Positions 8,695 to 18,298 of a stretch of 64,000 bases of DNA are shown one piece after another. The DNA is taken from NCBI RefSeq assembly GCF_016612505.1, contig NZ_JAENRR010000022.1, positions 1 through 64,000 on the forward strand, read 5' to 3'. This DNA is from Carboxylicivirga marina (GTDB lineage: Bacteria > Bacteroidota > Bacteroidia > Bacteroidales > Marinilabiliaceae). The notes below the pieces were generated by a model, which was not told the origin of the DNA, searched no databases, and saw nothing but the letters and a program-made list of their open reading frames with translations. Positions within the stretch are counted from its first letter, which is position 1; every line of letters begins with the position of its first letter. Made by a program: the position numbers and the translations under genes.

Positions 8695-9790
8695 ATGAAA
8701 CTCATCCTTTCGCTGTTTATCCTAACTATTCTGAGTGCCAAAATCTGCGCTCAAGATAAATTGTCGGTTTTCCGTGATAGTGCAGATTTAGCTTTTGATG
8801 TCAGTGATTTTTTAATATCCAAAAAAGGCTTGTTGCCTGTTCCGATGTTAATTACTGAGCCATCAGTTGGCTATGGTGGAGCTATGGCTTTACTGTACTT
8901 CCACGATTCGTATGAAAATAAAAAGCGACCACCGAGTATCACCGGAGGTTTTGGCGGGTATACCGAAAATGGAACATGGATGGCTGGTGCACTACATGCG
9001 GGCTTCTGGAACGAAGATAAGATACGATACCTGGGTGTCATTGGAAAGATCAATGTTAATATCGATTACTATGGCCGGCTTCCTAAACCGGTTGAAATGA
9101 ATATGAATACATGGATAATTCTGCAACAAATACAGTTTCGTTTGGCAGAAACTAATTTTTTTAGTGGACTTAAATATACACTAGCTCCAATCACAAATAC
9201 TTTTAAGCTGCCTATTGATATTCCTGAGTTCTCGGGTATTGAAATTGAAACGAGCGTTAGCGAGTTGTCGGCTATGTTTATTTATGACTCACGAAATAAT
9301 GTTATATCACCTACGAATGGTATTTGGGCGCAGGTATTAGGTATTTATAGTGATACATGGATGGGAGGAGAAGACCTGTATGGAAAAATTAACTCAAGTT
9401 TTATTGGAATTAAAGACGTCAATAGAAAATTGGTTATTGGAGGCAAACTTGTGGCCAATAGTAAGTTGGGCGATGTGCCATTTTATACCAGACCCTTTGT
9501 ACAACTGCGCAGTGCCATTTTTAAAGTATCAAGATAATAATGTACTGGCTTTTGAGGGAGAGGTGGACTGGAACGCGTATAAACGATGGCATCTCATTGG
9601 ATTTGCCGGCATGGGAACTGCTTTTAAAGATTATAGCGATATAAGTGATGGCAATAATGTTGTGAGTGGAGGCGGTGGTTTTCGCTATTTAATAGCCCGT
9701 AAGTTTGGAATGAAAATGGGAATGGACTTCGCCTTCAGTAAGGATGATTTCACCTTTTACATAACAATGGGGCATGCCTGGGCTTTTTAG
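8695..9790 (+). pseudogene. Frameshifted D15/BamA-like outer-membrane barrel
   Basis: Two overlapping frames make one protein. The first (8695-9537) has a signal peptide (ending CAQDK) and the first part of a POTRA-less D15-type barrel (VPMLITEPSVGYGGAMA), and runs to PFYTRPFVQLR before leaving frame and stopping. The +1 frame then continues with PFLKYQDNNVLAFEGEVDW and a complete barrel end (ITMGHAWAF) at 9790. The break lies near 9505-9515; one extra base or two missing bases explain it, and two added bases would restore the usual R-G-[IV]-P motif there. The paralogue at 4248 is intact. It may be a real inactivation or a sequencing error, since both parts are otherwise well preserved. Confidence 0.75.
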
Positions 9791-10109
9791 GCACCTTAAT
9801 TATATGATGAGCTCAGTTTGACTGAGCTTTTTTTATGGGCTGCTGGGTTTTAACCGAGTGTTTTACTGTGCCAAACATCTGTTTTATACGCTCTAAAATG
9901 AATGATTAATACTCATTTATAGGATGTAATAGGTGTATTTGTATGTCTACATCCGGTGTATTTTAAATTATATAAAGTGCACATATTCATAATGTTATGG
10001 TTTAGTGGTTGATTGGCTTCATGTTTACGAATAAAGATTTTCAGTTTGTGGCAATTGATTTGCAATGCTTAGGGCGTAAACAAGTTTCGAAAATCTAAAA
10101 ACAAAAACA
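9791..10109. other. 319-bp intergenic region before the lipoprotein cluster
   Basis: Contains the terminator at 9810-9828 and a 7-bp inverted repeat (GGATGTA at 9922-9928, TACATCC at 9948-9954) separated by 19 bases. The start region before 10110 is A-rich as usual in this phylum. I see no open frame and no good -33/-7 pair. Confidence 0.35.
9810..9828 (+). terminator. Rho-independent terminator
   Basis: AGCTCAGT, loop TTG, ACTGAGCT followed by seven T residues. It closes the envelope-gene run that starts at 4248. Confidence 0.88.
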
Positions 10110-10868
10110 ATGAAGACAATTAAATTTGGTTTGTTATTGAGTTTAGCCGTTATATTATTTACTAGTTGTAATGAAGATGATGGTGGAATTAGTGCTCCGG
10201 GTAGTGAAGGACCACACGAAGGTGAAATAGTAAGTGTAGATTTATCGTATACCGATTTTATTGGTAACAATTTAAAGTCGGCAAGTACATATGATCCTGC
10301 AGCTGTTACTCATAATTATTTATCAACGGGCTATACAGTTGTTATCAAAGAATTATATGATTCTTCAACAGGACAGTTTGTAAATGAAACATGGACAGAT
10401 GTTGACTTAGCCAATCCGGGAATATCATTTGAGGCCATCGGATGGTTTGGTATTGAGGTGTCGCACCCTGATTATGCTGCAGTAGGAACAACGGCTTACT
10501 ATGGGGTAAATACACCAAGAGTTGATGTTGTAAGTGGCGGTAATGTAACAATTCCATTAGAGTTGTCGCAAGTATCTGTTCACCTGGCAAATGGCACAGG
10601 ACAAGAATTTAGTTCACAGATTCAATCAGCTACCATACAGGATGTTCCTGTAACGGCGTTTAATAGTCCCGTTTATGTAGAAGCCGAGGTTGACTATACT
10701 GTAAGTGTTACTTTCCAACACGACGGAGGTACAGATACTGCCACAAATTCAGGTTTAGCCGGAGAGGCATTTTACCATACAGTGCATGAACAAGAAGTGG
10801 GTCATGGTATCATCTTTGATTTACCAGTTTTTGACACACCAACTGATGGTGGTGGCATTGGACTATAA
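10110..10868 (+). CDS. Tandem paralogous lipoprotein 1, unknown family
   Basis: 252 residues. Lipoprotein signal ending FTSC (lipidated Cys20). The mature part shares a layout with the genes at 11721 and, more weakly, 10960: PGSEGPHEGE, a VDLSYTDF strand, HNYLSTGYTV, a 'DVDLANPGISFEAIGWFGIEV(S/T)HP' block, then VSVHLANGTGQEF, a PVYVEAEVDYTVSV strand, the N-SGLAGEAFYH-VHEQ block and a Gly-rich end (GGGIGL). It looks like two beta-sandwich-like halves. I do not recognise a named family. The cluster is on the plus strand, convergent with a MalT-like regulator. Likely exported to the outer membrane; possibly a surface-binding or sensing protein. Confidence 0.7.
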   Translation: MKTIKFGLLLSLAVILFTSCNEDDGGISAPGSEGPHEGEIVSVDLSYTDFIGNNLKSASTYDPAAVTHNYLSTGYTVVIKELYDSSTGQFVNETWTDVDLANPGISFEAIGWFGIEVSHPDYAAVGTTAYYGVNTPRVDVVSGGNVTIPLELSQVSVHLANGTGQEFSSQIQSATIQDVPVTAFNSPVYVEAEVDYTVSVTFQHDGGTDTATNSGLAGEAFYHTVHEQEVGHGIIFDLPVFDTPTDGGGIGL

Positions 10869-10959
10869 AATGTCAAAATGATAGGGATTTAGCCACTGTC
10901 ATTGCATAAAAAACAATGGTGGTGGTACCTAAAGATTAAACAATCAAACACTTAATAAA

Positions 10960-11700
10960 ATGAAAACAATAATTGCATATAGTCTTTTAGTGCTTAGTTT
11001 GTTGAGTGTTAGTTGCACGCAATCTGATGATGGCTGGCAACAAGAGCTTACATTAACAAAGCCTATTGAGCCAATTACAAAGCGCTCAATTATACTGAGT
11101 TCCAACAATGGCTTAAAAGGTGAAAGTTTAGGCTTGTTTTCAATGCAAAACTGGTATGAATATGAATTTGATGAAGATAAACTGGTTCATAGTTATGAGA
11201 CTTCAGGTTATACAGTAAAAGTGTTTAACGCGTGGATAGTTAGTGCAGAAAACCCGCAAGAAGGTTATTATGATGATATTGAATTTGAAAACATAAACCT
11301 GAACGACCAGAGCATTGAATTTGAAACTGCAGGGCCATTTAGTATTGAAGTAATACATCCCGATTACGTTCAAAATAAAGCAAGTCAAGTAGCTTATTAT
11401 GGTTTCGAAGTGAATGAATTTGATGATTGGCCAGGGGGCCAGGAATTGATTATTCCTATGGAATTAAGGCAATTTGCCACACTATTAGTGTTCCGCTCAG
11501 TTGATGTACGATTTACCATTGAGAAAATGGAGATTGAGAAGATAGAAGTTGAAGAATACCAACCCATTTACATTGAAATGGAGAAAGATTTTACAATAGA
11601 AGTAGAACACAGAAATGGAGGGAAAGAAAAGGTTCAAATAAAAGCTGGTAATTCAGGAGAGTGTAAATATTACTGGGTTGAGAGCGTCATTTTCGAATAG
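10960..11700 (+). CDS. Tandem paralogous lipoprotein 2, divergent copy
   Basis: 246 residues with a lipoprotein signal ending SVSC (Cys19). It keeps the central part of the family seen in its neighbours (ETSGYTVKV, then 'FENINLNDQSIEFETAGPFSIEVIHPDY' in the place of 'VDLANPGISFEAIGWFGIEVSHPDY', and AYYGFEV), and the late PIYIEMEKDFTIEV strand and GNSGE motif. It lacks the PHEG start block and the Gly-rich end, and it is rich in charged residues. It sits 91 bases behind copy 1 and 20 bases before copy 3, so this is a tandem amplification with divergence. Function unknown. Confidence 0.65.
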   Translation: MKTIIAYSLLVLSLLSVSCTQSDDGWQQELTLTKPIEPITKRSIILSSNNGLKGESLGLFSMQNWYEYEFDEDKLVHSYETSGYTVKVFNAWIVSAENPQEGYYDDIEFENINLNDQSIEFETAGPFSIEVIHPDYVQNKASQVAYYGFEVNEFDDWPGGQELIIPMELRQFATLLVFRSVDVRFTIEKMEIEKIEVEEYQPIYIEMEKDFTIEVEHRNGGKEKVQIKAGNSGECKYYWVESVIFE

Positions 11701-11720
11701 GGTTTAGTAAGATGTGTATC

Positions 11721-12482
11721 ATGAAAAAGACATATAAAATATTCGTTAGCTTGTTGGTCATAATTTCTTTTTATGCCTGTCAAGAGGAATTAATGGAAAG
11801 GCCTGGTAGTGAATTACCCCATGAAGGTAATGTATGTGAAGTGGACCTGACTTATACCAACTTTTCAGAACCAGTAGAGGTGCCTTTAAAGAGTACAACA
11901 AATGAAGATGAAATTCAGCATAACTACATCACTACGGGATATATAGTTGATATCCATGAACTTTATAATCCTGAAACGGGCATGTTTGAGGATAAGCGAT
12001 TTGAAAATGTAGATTTAACTGATCCGCAAATTACCTTCTCAGCCATTGGCTGGTTTGGTATTGAGGTAACTCATCCTGAATATGATGACAGAGCTTCTGG
12101 TAAAAAGGCTTATTATATAGTGAATAGAAAAGATATGCCGGTAGTTGAAGTAGGTGAGTATGAAATACCACTTGAGCTAGATCAGGTATCTGTTCATTTA
12201 GCAAACGGAACAGGACAAATATTCGATTCTCAAATATATAACGCTTCAATAAACGGTGTTAAGGTTGAAGATTATAATGTTCCGGTTTATGTTCCCAAGG
12301 AACTGGATTATGTTGTTTCTGTTTTATTCAGGCATAGTTATGAGGATGTGATGGTTCATAATAATGGACTAGCCGGACAAGCTTTTTATCACTTGGTGCA
12401 TGACCAAACTGTAGATAGTGGAATTGAATTTGAATTATCAACTTTTAAATTACCTGAAAAAGGGGAAGGAATAGGAAATTAA
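11721..12482 (+). CDS. Tandem paralogous lipoprotein 3
   Basis: About 253 residues. I use the ATG at 11721 (an in-frame ATG at 11712 is possible) because it gives a 20-residue lipoprotein signal ending FYAC. It is clearly homologous to the copy at 10110 along its whole length: PGSELPHEGN, VDLTYTNF, HNYITTGYIV, 'NVDLTDPQITFSAIGWFGIEV', VSVHLANGTGQIF, VPVYVPKELDYVVSV, NNGLAGQAFYHLVHDQ, GIGN. The terminator shared with the regulator gene follows directly. Unknown function; the conserved His residues (PHEG, VTHP, FYHLVHD) could bind metal, but that is speculation. Confidence 0.7.
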   Translation: MKKTYKIFVSLLVIISFYACQEELMERPGSELPHEGNVCEVDLTYTNFSEPVEVPLKSTTNEDEIQHNYITTGYIVDIHELYNPETGMFEDKRFENVDLTDPQITFSAIGWFGIEVTHPEYDDRASGKKAYYIVNRKDMPVVEVGEYEIPLELDQVSVHLANGTGQIFDSQIYNASINGVKVEDYNVPVYVPKELDYVVSVLFRHSYEDVMVHNNGLAGQAFYHLVHDQTVDSGIEFELSTFKLPEKGEGIGN

Positions 12483-12539
12483 GATTTAGGTTATTATTGT
12501 GGTTTAATGCGAAAGCGTTAGTGTTTATGTGTTGTGTTT

Positions 12540-12565
12540 AGGGTTTGACAGTTTGGTCAAACCCT
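12540..12565. terminator. Terminator overlapping the end of the regulator gene
   Basis: AGGGTTTGAC, loop AGTTTG, GTCAAACCCT, followed by seven T residues on the plus strand. The TGA stop of the minus-strand MalT-like gene lies inside the right arm (12557-12559), so the two convergent genes share this end. Confidence 0.85.
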
Positions 12566-15163
12566 TTTTTTATAAGCTTTAAGCAATGGTTTTGTATGCT
12601 TGATAGCTTCCTCACGATTATTAACCTGAAGTTTTTTGTATAGGTTGGCGATGTGGCGTTTAACCGTTTTTTCAGAAATAAAAAGTTTGTCGGCTATTTG
12701 ATTGTTATTGAAATTATGGTGAATCATTAGCACAATTTCAATTTCTCGTTTAGTCAACGCCTTTTTATCTTCTTCATTTAAGTTCGAATCGTTTGAACTT
12801 AAATAAATTGTTTTCAGTGATTTGTTTAAATGTATTATATCCAGATTATTGTTTACTAATTCAATTAATTCACCTTTTAATTCATCAAAGAAGTAGTATA
12901 AGCTATTGGATTCTGCTAGTTGAGCAGCCCCGTTAAAATAGTCAATCGCCTTTTGATGATTCCCAACCTTATATTCTGCAATAGTTCCAGTTATTAGCGC
13001 TAAAATTCGCTGATGGATATTATAATATTTTTCTGGATTTTCTATTATAGGTCTTATAAGGTTCAATCCAATTTTCACATGGTTTAAATCCTCAGAACTT
13101 ATCAGTATTTGGGCACGGATGTTTTGCTTTGAAATAACATGTATTAAAGGACTAACGGAAATGGATGTATCATTAATGGCCCAGTTTATGGCTGATTCTT
13201 TTTTATTTCGAAACCATGAAATGTAATAGGTGATGAGCTTTATGTATTCGATTAATAACTGTTCGCCTCTTTGCTGGGCCCATTCACTAAGTTCTAATAT
13301 TCGTTCATTGACTTCTTCTGATGATAATTCCCTGAATAGCATTCTTAAATACAACACTTTACCCCAAAAAGGAAAAACTGATGTATGAACGAGTTTTTCA
13401 TTCTTAAAATAATCCAGCTCTAACACTGCTTTTTCTTTATTGTGACTGAAGATATAAGCCAAGGCAGAAAAATACCTCGAACGTGCTATATTATCACTTA
13501 ATATACCTGTTGAACTAATATTTTCGATGTGTTTAGCACTCAAAAGCAAATCAAGTGAATGTCCATTAAGCCATTGGATGAGACAAAGTGCCGTTTGAAT
13601 AAGTACTTGTGATTGTGTTTTTCGACCTTCTTCCATGGCACTAGTCAGCAGAATTTTTGCTTCTTTGGCTTCTCCTAATGCTTGCATTGATAATGCATAA
13701 TACATCCACCCCAAACCAAATAAATAATCCTGGTTTGCGTCGATCGTATCAATTGCTTTTATTGAAGAGTTACTTGCTTGTTTGTAGTCACCCTCCAGAT
13801 AATAATAAATAAAAGCTTTAATAAGGTGAAATTCACCAATTATACTAGGGTCTGTGTGCTTCTGTTCTTCTTGAAAAAGTGCTTCCTCAATCGCAGTTAT
13901 TTCATCTTTAATATGTAGGAATTTACCGGTATATATTTTAATCCATATGGTACTTAATTTAAAAGCAAGTGTATTGTTATCTGGCAATTTCTTAATGTAT
14001 TGATTTAAGGCATTAAGGTTTCCCTCACTCATTAACTGAGTTCTCAAACGATTGAAAATTTTGCTTGCCAATTCACTTTTGCCAGCCAAAATAAAGTATT
14101 GAAACGCTTCGTCAAAGAAGTCATTATTATTGCAATATTCGGCCAGTTCAATCAGTGTTTCTTTTTGATATTCAGTGATTTTTCTATTGTTTCTACGTTT
14201 GTTTATTCTGGAAACGATAGCAAGTGGCTTATAAATGTTTTTTGAAGATTTTGTTATAGGAACTCCAGAATTATAAATCGTGCTTAAAAGACTATCGGCA
14301 GTATAATCTGTATCTAACTTTTGTGAGATAATGAGGTGTTGCAACATGTCAAAATTGAACCAGTTTACTTTAAAAACGAACAACTCTACTACATCTCTCA
14401 TATTATTTGGTAGTGAAGCGATGTTTTCATCCAAGAGGTTTAATAAATGATTTTCCCATTCCGAAACAACATTCGCAAATCGATTAAAATTAGGAGCCAG
14501 GTTAAATAAGGTCATAACACCAAGTGGCCAACCTTGAGTATGGGCGTATACTTCTTTAGGATTTATAAATGAAGGAATATGGCGATTCACTTTCAGGTAA
14601 TTAGATAAGTCTTCTTGGGTAAGTCTAAGTTGCTCATCGCCCAATTGGGTAATAATACCCTTTGTTGATAATGCTCTATTGCTATATTTCACGCACTCTC
14701 CTGCGATAATTAGCTTAAGCTTTTGTTGGGGATAAGCAAAGAGTGAGTTGATAAATGAAAAAATACTTGCATCATTAATTGTGTGAAAACTATCAAGTAT
14801 AATACTTACAGGCTTTTCAAGTTGATTAATTTCATTGAGTAATGTCGCCAGGTTTTCTTCTGTTGAAACTTCCTTATTCAGTTTCATCCCAAAGTTGGGA
14901 TTCACTTGCTGAATGGCCTTTATAAAATAAATCACAAAACTATTTAATACATTATCTCTTTCATCAAGACTGACCCATGCCGTTTGTTCATTTGTGCTTG
15001 CATAGTATGCAAGTTGGCTTGTTTTTCCATAGCCAACAGGCGCATCCAATATAGTGATAGTCCCAAAAGTAGTTTGAGATAGCTTATCTTGAATTAGTTG
15101 GTTGCTAATGAAGTGTCGTGCTATTGCGGGGAGAGATAGTTTGGCTTGGTTAATTTGCTGCAT
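12557..15163 (-). CDS. MalT-like (STAND ATPase) LuxR-family transcriptional regulator
   Basis: 868 residues. N-terminal STAND-type NTPase with Walker A APVGYGKTS (41-49) and a Walker B region IILDSFHTIN (121-130; MalT-type proteins usually have a second acidic residue where this has Ser). A long helical repeat region follows (about 330-780), resembling TPR-like helices that bind an inducer. The C-terminal LuxR helix-turn-helix spans about 803-855 (LTKREIEIVL, NNNQIADKLFISEKTVKRH, LYKKL). Known MalT-type proteins oligomerise on ATP and a small molecule and activate transcription. Its targets are not evident; it is convergent with the three lipoprotein genes and divergent from the genes at 15361-18877, which share its 197-bp upstream region. 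Confidence 0.88.
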   Translation of the reverse strand: MQQINQAKLSLPAIARHFISNQLIQDKLSQTTFGTITILDAPVGYGKTSQLAYYASTNEQTAWVSLDERDNVLNSFVIYFIKAIQQVNPNFGMKLNKEVSTEENLATLLNEINQLEKPVSIILDSFHTINDASIFSFINSLFAYPQQKLKLIIAGECVKYSNRALSTKGIITQLGDEQLRLTQEDLSNYLKVNRHIPSFINPKEVYAHTQGWPLGVMTLFNLAPNFNRFANVVSEWENHLLNLLDENIASLPNNMRDVVELFVFKVNWFNFDMLQHLIISQKLDTDYTADSLLSTIYNSGVPITKSSKNIYKPLAIVSRINKRRNNRKITEYQKETLIELAEYCNNNDFFDEAFQYFILAGKSELASKIFNRLRTQLMSEGNLNALNQYIKKLPDNNTLAFKLSTIWIKIYTGKFLHIKDEITAIEEALFQEEQKHTDPSIIGEFHLIKAFIYYYLEGDYKQASNSSIKAIDTIDANQDYLFGLGWMYYALSMQALGEAKEAKILLTSAMEEGRKTQSQVLIQTALCLIQWLNGHSLDLLLSAKHIENISSTGILSDNIARSRYFSALAYIFSHNKEKAVLELDYFKNEKLVHTSVFPFWGKVLYLRMLFRELSSEEVNERILELSEWAQQRGEQLLIEYIKLITYYISWFRNKKESAINWAINDTSISVSPLIHVISKQNIRAQILISSEDLNHVKIGLNLIRPIIENPEKYYNIHQRILALITGTIAEYKVGNHQKAIDYFNGAAQLAESNSLYYFFDELKGELIELVNNNLDIIHLNKSLKTIYLSSNDSNLNEEDKKALTKREIEIVLMIHHNFNNNQIADKLFISEKTVKRHIANLYKKLQVNNREEAIKHTKPLLKAYKKRV

Positions 15164-15360
15164 GTTTGATTTAGATGAACAGTTAAAAATGCAAGTTCTA
15201 ATTATTTAACAATTGATTGATATCAATGTTTTAAGCCTCATTCTGAGTATGAAATTAAGATATAGATAGTCGCCATTATTTATTGAACAAACACTTGATT
15301 TGGAACTAATTTGAACGTAATTTGTTTTGTTTGAAAACTATTGGATTAATCAATAAACAA

Positions 15361-16899
15361 ATGGTAAAGAATCTATATATCTTAAAATTTATACTACTTC
15401 TATTGGTATTCTATTCATGCACCGGTGATTTGTTTAATACCGATAAGCTTGATGGTGATATTGAAATAACACCTGGCGTAGCAATGCCTTTGATGCATGC
15501 ACAGGTAACGATGAAAGATATCTTTAATGATGATACTGATTATATTCGTTACTATAAGGATGACAACGATTTTGAACGCATTATTCTTTATCAGAAAGAG
15601 GATTCAGTTTCAAACTTAACTTTAGATGACTTGTTTGAATTTTCCATGGAGCAACAGGAAGTAGATGTGGTTTATTCTGAATTAAATCGTGGAAGTGAGT
15701 TTAGCATCCCAATAAATATTCCAATTATTACCGAGAATGGAACATTAAGTGCCTTTGAGGCTAGCTATCGAATGGCCATATCTGGCGAAGAACTGACATC
15801 GCCACTATATTTAAAAATTGAACTGCCAACTATAAATGCGCAGGATGGCGGTAAGATTATTGAAACAGAGTTGAGTAATAGTCAGTCATACGAGGCATTT
15901 TTTGAAAATGACTTTTTTGAATTAGTTGATCAGAATTTACCAGCCATATTAACTTTTAGTTCGCAGGATGCGAGTCGTAACTATGATCTTGAAATTGGCA
16001 AAATACTGTTTGTGGTAGATGAGTTAGACTATGATTACATCAAAGGTACCATGACTGAGAATTCCCTTAGGTTTGAATCAGGTAGTATAGAAATGAATTA
16101 CGATAACCTTGAGAAATTTCCTGAAGGTGTTGAGTTCGACACGCCAGTAGTTAATTTATTAATCACTAATTCAACACCTTTCATTGGAATTATCGATCCT
16201 TATTTTAAAAGTGAAATTGCACCTGAGGATTCTCTCGAATTGATATTCCCTAATATTGTTGTACCTGCATCGCCCGAGGGTGAGTATATACAGGATACAT
16301 TGGTAGTCGATAAGAATAATTCAAATATTATTGACTTTATGAGTTATATGCCTGAAACGATTGAGTATGAGGCAGACCTGTTACTTAACCCTGGATATGC
16401 ATTGTTTGATGAGGTAGAATTAACCGACGAAAGCGCCGTTAACCTAGGTTATCTGGTTGAAGTGCCAACCGTATTTAGAGCCAATAGTGGCATGGCTATC
16501 GATACCTTGTTTATGGATGATTATGAAGTACTGCAAGACTTGGTTGAAGGTTCGATGGAGGTTGCAGGAAGTAGTAGTTTCCCTTTTCAGACAGAAATGT
16601 TTATTGATATTTATGATGAAGAGCAAGATATGATTTTAAGCACAATTAGGGCATTATTATTAGAGGCCGCACCTGTAAATTCTGATGGCTATCATGAGAA
16701 AACGATTGAGCAATATAATAGAGTAGTCTTAACAAGTGAGCATATTGAACACCTGAAAATGGCAGAAGAGTTGCGGCTTAGAATGCATTTGACAAGAAGC
16801 AATTATGAAGATGAGTCTCAAATGGTTGTTCTTACAACCGATCAGGCACTGGATATGAGTGTGAATATTAAAGGTGTTTTTGATAATCCGGAACTATAG
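15361..16899 (+). CDS. Large lipoprotein, unknown family
   Basis: About 512 residues from the ATG at 15361, chosen because it gives a standard lipoprotein signal (LLLVFYSC, Cys21); the open frame extends 39 bases upstream. The mature protein is acidic, rich in beta strands and contains no enzyme motif that I recognise. It is followed after 4 bases by a DUF5723 protein, and then by a DUF4136 lipoprotein, which points to an envelope-associated transcript. It is divergent from the MalT-like regulator. Function unknown. Confidence 0.65.
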   Translation: MVKNLYILKFILLLLVFYSCTGDLFNTDKLDGDIEITPGVAMPLMHAQVTMKDIFNDDTDYIRYYKDDNDFERIILYQKEDSVSNLTLDDLFEFSMEQQEVDVVYSELNRGSEFSIPINIPIITENGTLSAFEASYRMAISGEELTSPLYLKIELPTINAQDGGKIIETELSNSQSYEAFFENDFFELVDQNLPAILTFSSQDASRNYDLEIGKILFVVDELDYDYIKGTMTENSLRFESGSIEMNYDNLEKFPEGVEFDTPVVNLLITNSTPFIGIIDPYFKSEIAPEDSLELIFPNIVVPASPEGEYIQDTLVVDKNNSNIIDFMSYMPETIEYEADLLLNPGYALFDEVELTDESAVNLGYLVEVPTVFRANSGMAIDTLFMDDYEVLQDLVEGSMEVAGSSSFPFQTEMFIDIYDEEQDMILSTIRALLLEAAPVNSDGYHEKTIEQYNRVVLTSEHIEHLKMAEELRLRMHLTRSNYEDESQMVVLTTDQALDMSVNIKGVFDNPEL

Positions 16900-16903
16900 C
16901 AAC

Positions 16904-18274
16904 ATGATATCATATAGAAATTACATATTTTTAATAGTTATTCTTATTGCTTCGTCAATTAGTCGATTGGAGGCACAGGATAATACAAATATTTTTCTCC
17001 GGGGTGTTCCTCAACGAACCATTATGAATCCAGCTTTAAAGCCAACAAGTGGATGGTATATTGCGTTCCCGGCTCTTGGAGGAGTGCAAATTAATGGTTC
17101 AAATTCAGGTTTTAGCTGGAATGATATCATTCGCCCAAGTGGAAAAGGCGATTCTTTAATGGTTGATTTGGATTATGTATCAACCCAAATACAGGATAAT
17201 AATTTTTTTACAACCGAGGCTACACTTCAATTGCTTGGTTTTGGATTTGAACGTGGGCGCTCTTTCTTTTCATTGGATATCAATCATAAATTAAAGGCAA
17301 GGGCTAATTACCCCAAGGCTTTATTTGATTTAAGGCTTGGTAACTGGAATTATAATGGAGATATGCCAATTAATCATGACTTATCGGACATGTATGTGAA
17401 AGGTATTGATTACACAGAAATAGCCTTAGGCTGGTCATATGAAATAAATGAAAAAGTAAGAATAGGAACACGTATTAAAGCTCTTTTAGGCGTAGCTATG
17501 GTCGAATCAGAATCGATAGATATGCAATTTATTACTTCTCAAAATAGTTTATTATCCCTATCAGGTAATGCAAGTATTCGTACTAACCTTCCAATGGATA
17601 TTTATTACGATGAGGATGGATATGTCAAAGATGTTGACTTTACAAACGAGTTTGGAGCTGAAGATTTTTTGGCAACAGATAATTTAGGTTTTGGTATTGA
17701 TTTCGGTGGAAGTTTTCAGATAACAGATAAGCTACATGTTGGTGCTTCTTTAATTGATATTGGTAGTATTACTTTTAGCACAGATGTAACTGAGTTTTCA
17801 ACCACTGGAACGTATTCATATTTAGGGGCCGATGTGAGTGATGAAATTGCAGGTGATGATGATGATAGTGATGATTACTGGGATGAAGTTGAAGAGGAGT
17901 TTAAAGATGCTTTTAAAGTTACGGATTCCGAAGGGGACTATACGACTAATTTGATGGGAAGTTTTATACTGAATGCTGATTATCAACTGAAAGACTGGTG
18001 GAGCATTGGTTTGTTATCACGTAACTATAATATCAACGAGTTTTTTGTGCCTGAAGTATCAATAGCTACCGGATTTACGCATAAGAAATGGCTTTCTTCG
18101 GTATTGAGCTATTCAATGAAAAAAAATGCACCAGCCAATATAGGTTTTGGCCTGGCATTTAATGCCGGACCTTTTCAGATTTATGGTGTTACTGACAATT
18201 TTGATGCGTTGTTTAACCTTGAAAGTGCAAAGTATATTAATGGAAGAATAGGAGTCAATTTGATTTTTGATTAA
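16904..18274 (+). CDS. DUF5723 family protein, predicted outer-membrane barrel
   Basis: About 456 residues from the ATG at 16904 (an upstream ATG at 16874 would overlap the previous gene). Signal peptide ends at EAQDN. The N-terminal FLRGVPQRTIMNPALKP followed by WYIAFPALGGV is characteristic of DUF5723 proteins of Bacteroidota, a FadL/PorV-like group of unknown function. The middle has an Asp-rich segment (DDDDSDDYWDE), possibly a calcium-binding or surface-exposed loop. Barrel-like alternation continues to the end (IGVNLIFD). Confidence 0.72.
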   Translation: MISYRNYIFLIVILIASSISRLEAQDNTNIFLRGVPQRTIMNPALKPTSGWYIAFPALGGVQINGSNSGFSWNDIIRPSGKGDSLMVDLDYVSTQIQDNNFFTTEATLQLLGFGFERGRSFFSLDINHKLKARANYPKALFDLRLGNWNYNGDMPINHDLSDMYVKGIDYTEIALGWSYEINEKVRIGTRIKALLGVAMVESESIDMQFITSQNSLLSLSGNASIRTNLPMDIYYDEDGYVKDVDFTNEFGAEDFLATDNLGFGIDFGGSFQITDKLHVGASLIDIGSITFSTDVTEFSTTGTYSYLGADVSDEIAGDDDDSDDYWDEVEEEFKDAFKVTDSEGDYTTNLMGSFILNADYQLKDWWSIGLLSRNYNINEFFVPEVSIATGFTHKKWLSSVLSYSMKKNAPANIGFGLAFNAGPFQIYGVTDNFDALFNLESAKYINGRIGVNLIFD

Positions 18275-18298
18275 TTCAATTGCTCAACATTATTTATT

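Noticed and set aside
10025-10270. Minus-strand frame of 81 codons near the first lipoprotein gene
   Set aside because: Antisense to the signal-peptide region of the lipoprotein; no protein features.
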